A stretch of 64,000 bases of DNA from Ectocarpus siliculosus (Eukaryota; Sar; Phaeophyceae; Ectocarpales; Ectocarpaceae): positions 4,201,077 through 4,265,076 of the forward strand of contig FN649728.1 in the NCBI GenBank assembly GCA_000310025.1, given 5' to 3'. The notes below the pieces were generated by a model, which searched no databases, was not told the origin of the DNA, and saw only the letters and a program-made list of their open reading frames with translations. Shown here in pieces: positions 58,398-64,000 of the stretch. The position numbers and the translations under genes are program-made. The stretch's first letter is position 1, and each line of letters starts with the position of its first letter.

Positions 58398-60500
58398 ATG
58401 ACGGAAAGAGAGAGAGAGTTTGAAGAAGGAATGAAGAAAGCGGCAGCCGAGAAAGAATGCGGAGTTAGTTACGGAGGAAACTTGAGGAGGCAGAGGAGCG
58501 CATTTCAGCGGGGGACGCTACTAGAGATAGGGTGGATGGCGCCGGGTATGCGTCTGGATACTACAGGGATGGAGCCGGGGGAACGGCTAGTTTCTTTCAG
58601 GATTGCGGGAGGAACGGACCGGCAGTACAGCATCTGCCCGTTTCGGTGTCTCTTCAGCTCAACAGCGAGGAGCAGGAGTTCTTGGACAGCTGAAGTGGAA
58701 CGTCTGGATGTCTCGAATTTGGAGCTATTGGCTAGCTGGGGGATCGGGTTGATAGTGCAGCACCCGCCCGTTCCTGCGTCTCTTCCGCAGCATCAACTCA
58801 ACGAGGTGCAGCGGGAGTACGGAGCCGGCGGTGGACTCGGAGTACAACAACAGCATGGTCAACATCAGTCATGCGGAGGTGTTCCCGTACAGCAGTCGTT
58901 CCAGCAGCAGTGGAGGCACGGCGGGTTTGGCAGAGGGTCTGCGTTCCACCAGCAGCAGCCAGGCGTGGTGTACGGCAGAGATCGTGGTGGATTTCAGCAG
59001 CCGCAGCAGCAGCGATCGCCACAGCCGCAGCGGAACGGAGGATTTGCCACATTTTCTTCGTTGCATCAGCAGCAGCGTGGCGGTGGGTTTGCCGGCGAGA
59101 ACGAGGGATATTCTCCTCGCGGGTCGTTTGGCGCCACGCAGCAAGCGTGCCGGTATGTCATGAGTGCACACCACCAGTCGCCGAATCAGCAGCCAGTAGC
59201 GTCACCTGTGCCTTCATCAACAGTGACAGTAACGGCGGTGGTGGGGACAGCAGCAGCGGCGACGTCCCCGGTGACCGCGTTTGCCGGTGAGAACGAGGGA
59301 TATTCTCCTCGCGGGTCGTTTGGCGCCACGCAAGAAGCGTGCCGGTATGTCATGAGTGCACACCACCAGTCGCCGAATCAGCAGCCAGCAGCGTCACCTG
59401 TGCCTTCGTCAACAGTGACAGCAACGGCGGTGGTGGGGACAGCAGCTGCGGCGACGTCCCCGGTGACCGCGTTTGCCGGTGAGAACGAGGGATATTCTCC
59501 TCGCGGGTCGTTTGGCGCCACGCAGCAAGAGTGCCGGTATGTCATGAGTGCACACCACCAGTCGCCGAATCAGCAGCCAGCAGCGTCACCTGTGCCTTCA
59601 TCAACAGTGACAGCAACGGCGGCGGTGGGGACAGCAGCAGCGGCGACGTCCCCGGTGGTCGCGTTGACGCCGGGCATCGAGACGGTCGCAGCGGCAGCAG
59701 CGACCACGGCGGCAGAGGAGACAGCGGCAGCAGCGACGTCCCCGGTGGCCGCGTTTGCCGGTGAGAACGAGGGATATTCTCCTCGCGGGTCGTTTGGCGC
59801 CACGCAGCAAGAGTGCCGGTATGTCATGAGTGCACACCACCAGTCGCCGAATCAGCAGCCAGCAGCGTCACCTGTGCCTTCATCAACAGTGACAGCAACG
59901 GCGGCGGTGGGGACAGCAGCAGCGGCGACGTCCCCGGTGGTCGCGTTGACGCCGGGCATCGAATCGGCCGCAGCAGCAGCGGTGACAACAGCGGCGGCGG
60001 GGGCTGCAGCAGCAGCGTCGTTCCCGGTGGCCGCATTGGCGCCGGACATCGAGACGGCCGCAGCGACAGCGGCGACAACAGCGTCGGTGAGGACAGCGTC
60101 AGCGGCGTCCCCGGTGTCCGCGGTGGCGCCGGGTGTCGCGACGGCCAAGGCGGTGGTAGCCGCAACGGGGACGGTAGGGGCGGCAGCCGCAGCGGCGTCC
60201 CCGGTGGCCGCGATGGCGCCGGGCAGTCAAGATGCGTGCGCCGGCAGCGGCGGCCTGACCTGCAGCAGCGGCGGAGACGACGGCACCTGCGGTTTCGAGA
60301 GGGGCGCGTCGTACCCTTTTGACCCTGGAGGATTTTCTATGCTGGAGGTGCGTGTGGATGGAGAGGAGAAGTATGGTGGAGAGACGGATGACCGGAGCAG
60401 CGGCGGCCGCAGCGGCGGCGGTAGCGACATCGGTGACGGGGGGAACGGCAGCGGCAGAAGCAGCAGCGGCGTCCCCGGTCGCCGCGTTGGCGTCGGGTGA
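58398..60500 (+). CDS. Repetitive Ala/Gln-rich ORF inside the LTR element (700 aa)
   Basis: The ATG lies 44 bases inside the left LTR border. After a charged start (MTEREREFEEGMKKAAAEKE) the first part is Gln- and Gly-rich. Four copies of a 64-residue unit follow, with ENEGYSPRGSFGATQ, CRYVMSAHHQSPNQQP and TAAAATSPV. An extended alanine/threonine-rich stretch with repeated PGIE and SPVVAL motifs comes next, then FERGASYPFDPGGF near the end. No nucleic-acid enzyme domain is visible. Position suggests a gag-like or element-specific product; a host gene captured by the element is also possible. Frames beyond 60500 still encode GAPTHPFDPGK twice, so the ORF may have been longer before a frameshift. 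Confidence 0.55.
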   Translation: MTEREREFEEGMKKAAAEKECGVSYGGNLRRQRSAFQRGTLLEIGWMAPGMRLDTTGMEPGERLVSFRIAGGTDRQYSICPFRCLFSSTARSRSSWTAEVERLDVSNLELLASWGIGLIVQHPPVPASLPQHQLNEVQREYGAGGGLGVQQQHGQHQSCGGVPVQQSFQQQWRHGGFGRGSAFHQQQPGVVYGRDRGGFQQPQQQRSPQPQRNGGFATFSSLHQQQRGGGFAGENEGYSPRGSFGATQQACRYVMSAHHQSPNQQPVASPVPSSTVTVTAVVGTAAAATSPVTAFAGENEGYSPRGSFGATQEACRYVMSAHHQSPNQQPAASPVPSSTVTATAVVGTAAAATSPVTAFAGENEGYSPRGSFGATQQECRYVMSAHHQSPNQQPAASPVPSSTVTATAAVGTAAAATSPVVALTPGIETVAAAAATTAAEETAAAATSPVAAFAGENEGYSPRGSFGATQQECRYVMSAHHQSPNQQPAASPVPSSTVTATAAVGTAAAATSPVVALTPGIESAAAAAVTTAAAGAAAAASFPVAALAPDIETAAATAATTASVRTASAASPVSAVAPGVATAKAVVAATGTVGAAAAAASPVAAMAPGSQDACAGSGGLTCSSGGDDGTCGFERGASYPFDPGGFSMLEVRVDGEEKYGGETDDRSSGGRSGGGSDIGDGGNGSGRSSSGVPGRRVGVG
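59089..59946 (+). repeat. 192-bp tandem coding repeats
   Basis: Copies start with TTGCCGG(C/T)GAGAACGAGG at 59089, 59281, 59473 and 59755. The first two intervals are exactly 192 bases and the third is 282 (192 plus 90). All are multiples of three, so the reading frame is kept. Confidence 0.9.
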
Positions 60501-60597
60501 CCAGACGGTCGCACGGGCGGCGACGAGGGGTTGCATGGAACCTGGAGTGGAGCCCCGACGCACCCTTTTGATCCCGGGAAGATTGAGGAGGAAGTGA

Positions 60598-60600
60598 GCT

Positions 60601-60654
<54 letters not shown>
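60598..60654. repeat. (CAG)n microsatellite
   Basis: About 17 uninterrupted AGC/CAG units lie just after the 700-codon ORF. It reads as serine, glutamine or alanine depending on frame. Confidence 0.9.
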
Positions 60655-60655
<1 letters not shown>

Positions 60656-62515
60656 GGAAAACGGCGGTGATGGGAACGGGGGTGAGGGGATAGATGAAAC
60701 CTGGAGTGGAGCCCCGACGCACCCCTTTGACCCCGGTAAGACATCTTCGCGTGGCGCGACGAGACGGGGGGCGGCCCCAGGGGTGGCGTACACCTTCGAT
60801 AGGGGCAGGAACGGGACTGGCAGTGGCAACGGCGGCAACGGCGGCAGCCGCGACGGGAGTGGCAGCTTCGGCCAGAGCTCCGGCGGCGACACCGGCGGCA
60901 GCAGGAGCAGCGACGGGAGTGGTGGCTTCGGCCAGAGCTCCGACGGCAGCAGAAGACGGCAGCGGCGGTTTTGGCCATAGCCCCGTCGGCGGCAGCGGCG
61001 ACAACGGCGGCGGTGGTAGAGGCGGCAGCAGCGACGTTACCGGCAGCCGTGTTGGCGCTGGAACTCATGACGGTCGTGGCGGCGGTGGAACGGCAACGGC
61101 GGCGATGGCAGCGGCAGCAGCAGCGGTGGCGCCCTCGAGTCGACCGGGAACGGGGAGGACACGGTGACAGCGACGACCTCACCTTGTTACAGCCAAGTGG
61201 GAAATCATGTGAAACGTTTACGACTTTGTTCGGTTTTGTGAGCAGGCATGGACGTTTGAGCTTCGCCATTTGGCTTCGTATTATTTGTTTTTTTGTTCTG
61301 TTTTTCCCTTGCGAGCGCACCGTGCACTTTGATGCAGAAAAGACGTGTGCCACGGCGTGTGCGTATTTTTTTTTTTTTCTGTACTTGGTTTCATGATAAT
61401 ACATGTACGCTGCGACAAGATCAGCATTGCCACAACCTGTGGAATAGGAAGCAGCACGTGGGTATAATTTTTTTTTTTTTCCTTGGTTCTTGGTATATTT
61501 TCAGTCGCGTTTGACCTTGTAGCTGAATGCTTCATACTATTCTCGTCTTCTTTGGAGGGAGTACATGTCGCGTTTTGCACGTAGGGTGTTTTTTATTTAT
61601 TTTTTATGTTAGGTCCTGAGTTGAGTGGTCGTAATCTGGGGTGTGTTTTTGGCCGCGCGCAAGAAATGGGATGATCGCGCGTTGTTTCACGTGCGTGAAG
61701 GCATGCCGCTCAGGGGGCAGGATAGCTTTTGGAGTTCCAGTTGCAAAGACAGTTTTCATACGGTACGAACTTTTTCCGGAGTTTGATGCCATGTGTGTAA
61801 CGTGTTTTCATGTTTTTGGTTTGTATCGCATGTTTTGCTGCTCTTGCATCGAAAATCATGGGGGGGGATGTCATGTATGACCATGATTCTAGAGGGCGTG
61901 AGCAGCAATCGAATTGGTTCGTTTTCTGGCCTTGTCTATTTGTGTTTTAGGTGAACGGCAAAGCAGGGGGGACATCGAGATATTAGCTCGGGGTGAATTT
62001 CGGGAGCTGACAGCAGGGGGGCTGTTTGCGTGGATGCTTGCTTATATTTTCTATCGTTTCTTGGACAACAGCGACGGTACCGATCAGCGGGTGCGCGCTG
62101 TTTAGGATTTGGTATTGGAGGAGGAAGGGTTTGACATGTTTCGACGATAAATGGTTGGGGCCATTGTGCTTTCCGAATTCTCGTTTTGATTGGTCAAGAA
62201 GTTGAGTTTTTGTTTTGTTTGAGGATTTGGTGCCAACTCTTTTGGAAGTTGTTTTTCCAGAAATAATTGTCCGTTTTCGTTCCGACGCCTTTCTGATGTA
62301 GCACAAATAATTGTTGGGTACTTTTCTGAGGATGATTCTTTTGTGTCAACGGTTTGAGATTATTTCCAGAGACGAACGCTTTGGACTCGTGAATAAACTG
62401 ATGGAGACGCTTTGTGTTGGATGCGTAGCCAGTTTTGTTGAATAAGTTTTCTCAAGGGGTGTTTTTCTGTATTGGCTGATTGCGCGTGCAGGGATGCAAG
62501 ATCGTACATCGTATC
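60655..62515 (+). other. Right interior of the LTR element, no enzyme domains
   Basis: From 60655 to about 61165 the sequence is GGC/GCA-rich, giving open frames in all directions. From 61165 to 62515 it is T-rich with poly-T runs near 61366 and 61469 and holds no frame with a recognisable domain. This AT-richer stretch resembles long untranslated sequence. Confidence 0.5.
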
Positions 62516-62527
62516 AAGTAGGGGGGC
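62516..62527 (+). other. Polypurine tract candidate
   Basis: AAGTAGGGGGGC stands directly before the right LTR (starting TG at 62528), where plus-strand DNA synthesis of an LTR retrotransposon would be primed. Confidence 0.6.
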
Positions 62528-62829
62528 TGTTTGTGGTACTTGGATATGAGTCCGATCTGTGCATCCTCTGTGGGGGATACGCGTATTGGAAGTATGGGTG
62601 TGAGGGTATGTGTGCGGTTGTGGTCCAAGTGCGGGGCCCCCGGGAGCACACGGCGGTGTGCTCCCGGCACTTGCCTGAGGGGCTTGCGTGTCGAATACCA
62701 GCTTGCCTGAGGGGCTTGCGTGACGGATATATACAATAATACATGGTCCTTTTTTTATCAGCTGTTCCTGGGAGAACATAGTCCCCAGTCTCAACCCCAC
62801 AGACCGCTTGGGGCGGCAGGGCCCTAACA
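62528..62829 (+). repeat. Right LTR
   Basis: This is the partner of 58049-58354 with a few substitutions and short indels. The hairpin CCGGGAGCACAC / GTGTGCTCCCGG is preserved near 62639-62667. Confidence 0.8.
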
Positions 62830-62954
62830 GGTTTGACGCCCAGGGGGGGGGGGGACGGGGGTTTCATTTGCCCCATTGGTTTTTCCCCCGGCCCGGGGGT
62901 TTTTTTAAACTCCCTTTTGGCCCCCTTTTTCCCAGATCCCCCCCCCCCAGCCAA
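62830..62954. other. Homopolymer-rich stretch, possibly poor sequence
   Basis: Nearly every short run is stretched (GGGGGGGGGGGG, TTTTTTT, CCCCCCCCC), unlike the rest of the window. This is what a low-quality read end or forced contig join looks like. Biological low-complexity sequence cannot be excluded. No feature should be built on it. Confidence 0.5.
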
Positions 62955-63130
62955 GGGTTCAGGGTGGGGGATTCCGACATTTTCAAGGGGGGGGGGGGGG
63001 GGGGGGGCTTCACCCAACGGAACTCCTGAAAAAAAAAAAAAGATGCATGAAAAAGTCTGGCAATAGCGGGCACATCTACACGTGCGCCACGAAACGGACG
63101 CGGGGTCGGTCGTGGTGTTGACGTCCATGT
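62955..63130 (+). repeat. Second copy of the host sequence, unoccupied by either element
   Basis: It matches 50367-50478 plus 58007-58048 as one continuous sequence. The Ngaro site is 63073/63074 (GCGGGCAC|ATCTACAC) and the LTR-element site is 63119/63120 (GTGGTGTT|GACGTCC). This copy shows both sites as they were before insertion. Confidence 0.8.
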
Positions 63131-63504
63131 ACGTGCCTGACTGACAGGTGATTCACTTCGCCCAGCCGTCTTTCCACCAGATCGGGCGCTTCTTCTAAAC
63201 TCCTATCTGCTCCGTCTATCACTCCACAGCGTGCTCATATCAACTGTGAACACGACATCCTCACTCACACCGGACCACAGAGGTACGTCATCATGGACGA
63301 TCGTCCTGATTGGAGCATGCTACTACTGCTGGCGCCCTCCTTGTTTAAGCTCCGAGGGACGGGTGGCGATCTCGACGCAACCCGCAAGGACAAGTTCTAC
63401 CGGAGGCAGCAGGTAAATCGATCTTCGGTGAACTTTGTTGTGGCCGCAATATATAGTATTTTGGTACAGCCAAACACTTACTTACACAACACACACACAC
63501 AAAT

Positions 63505-63962
63505 ACAAGTCGATTGTTATAGACGTAACAATCGTCAACTCATCCGCAGGTCGAAGCATCGACAAGTCGATCCTAAAGCCAGGATCGGCCCTCGAAGATC
63601 GAGCTGCACGTAAGGCAAATCACTATGCGGGAACTTTCAACCCGTCTAGATCTACCCTCCTCACTGCTGCTTTTTCAACGAATGGTGGTCTTGGCAAAGG
63701 CACCAATCGACTCATCGTTGCTATCGCCAACCACTTGGCGCACGAAACTTTTTGCCGTGGGAATTTTCACGACGAAAGAGCCTTAGTTCGCCTGAAAGCT
63801 TTTCATACTAACAGGATTCGGAGACGGTTTAGCTTCGAGCAAGCTCGTTTTCTGTCGATGCGAACTCGCGATGTGTTCAAACGTCATGGGCTACTGATCG
63901 ACCAACTTCCGCCAAGACCAATCGGTTGGGATCTCTGCGACAACCATAGTAACGGCAAGTAA
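63505..63962 (+). CDS. C-terminal fragment of a non-LTR retrotransposon ORF2
   Basis: The frame reads VIDVTIVNSSAGRSIDKS, KPGSALEDRAARKANHYAG and LTAAFSTNGGLGKGTNRL, then a basic C-terminus ending at TAA 63960-63962. The order D-V-T-I-V-N, then G-x-A-L-E-x-R-A-x-x-K-x-x-x-Y, then a Phe-rich strand with GGLG is the usual end of the reverse-transcriptase polyprotein in LINE-type elements, after the RT domain. The RT itself is absent to the left, so the copy is 5' truncated, as is common for LINEs. A splice-like CAG|GT near 63549 lies inside the frame and is probably coincidental. Confidence 0.6.
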
Positions 63963-64000
63963 CGGGGATAATTATTTTGGGAGTGACGGAGACGAAGGAA

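Larger units (their letters stand above)
58049..62829 (+). mobile_element. Non-autonomous LTR retrotransposon (LARD-like, 4.8 kb)
   Basis: The element has two direct terminal repeats of 306 and 302 bases that start TG and end CA. A purine run AAGTAGGGGGG with one further base (62516-62527) stands just before the right repeat, as a polypurine tract would. The host sequence GTGGTGTT before it and GGTTTGACGCCC after it match the joined site GTGGTGTTGACGTCC in the empty copy at 63111-63126, so a 5-bp duplication (GTGTT / GGTTT, imperfect) is likely. The interior holds a repetitive open frame (58398-60500) but no recognisable protease, RT or integrase. I did not recognise a tRNA primer site after the left LTR. 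Confidence 0.75.

Noticed and set aside
60099-61404. Long minus-strand frames (301 and 355 codons)
   Set aside because: They are the complement of GGC/CAG-rich repeats in the LTR element, where stops are rare in every frame. The products are alanine-, cysteine- or arginine-rich without domain structure.
58007-63130. Permuted host repeats as split direct repeats of a second Ngaro element
   Set aside because: The TG...CA ends, the polypurine-like run and the flank match to the empty site explain the pattern as an LTR element inserted into duplicated host sequence.

Overview
The window looks like nuclear DNA of a multicellular brown alga, most likely Ectocarpus or a close relative. This is inferred from gene structure and families, not from any database search. 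Three things point this way: an intron-rich gene with long GT-AG introns; a cluster of C-X4-C-X16-C-X2-H repeats, the EsV-1-7 repeat known mainly from brown algae and their phaeoviruses; and a dense load of eukaryotic mobile elements, including a tyrosine-recombinase (Ngaro-type) retrotransposon. I see no bacterial operons, rRNA genes or CRISPR arrays.

Layout. From 0 to 9.5 kb there is an array of ankyrin-repeat genes on the minus strand: one open copy (496-1860), one copy split by a 593-bp DNA element (5576-6168), and one decayed copy (8285-9335). From 11.68 to about 25.1 kb there is one large minus-strand gene whose exons can mostly be joined in phase. It encodes a leucine-rich-repeat protein of the nischarin/STK11IP type with later PH-like segments. 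From 29.6 to 37.5 kb there is a second ankyrin array, a tandem segmental duplication of about 5 kb carrying two inactivated copies, with a fold-back element at 32.7-33.5 kb. From 39.35 to 40.65 kb there is a decayed EsV-1-7 repeat gene. At 44.5-45.4 kb there is a pogo/Tc1-like non-autonomous transposon with TA target duplications. The stretches 25-29.6 kb and 40.7-50.3 kb hold little that can be supported, apart from a possible MULE-type DNA-binding remnant near 48 kb.

From 50.4 to 63.1 kb there is a nest of insertions into one host sequence. A complete Ngaro-type element lies at 50479-58006 on the minus strand, with split direct repeats A1 ... B1-A2-B2 and Gag, a linker/repeat region, RT-RNase H and tyrosine recombinase. 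An LTR-flanked non-autonomous element lies at 58049-62829 on the plus strand. A second copy of the host sequence at about 62955-63130 lacks both insertions, so it fixes their ends. The window closes with the C-terminal piece of a non-LTR retrotransposon ORF (63505-63962).

The most notable observations are these. The Ngaro coding strand stays in one reading frame for about 6.27 kb, broken only by five stop codons. The ankyrin family has a conserved C-terminal signature and copies caught at different stages of decay. The unoccupied site documents two insertions at once. Most tabulated open frames elsewhere are overlaps or chance and are not listed.
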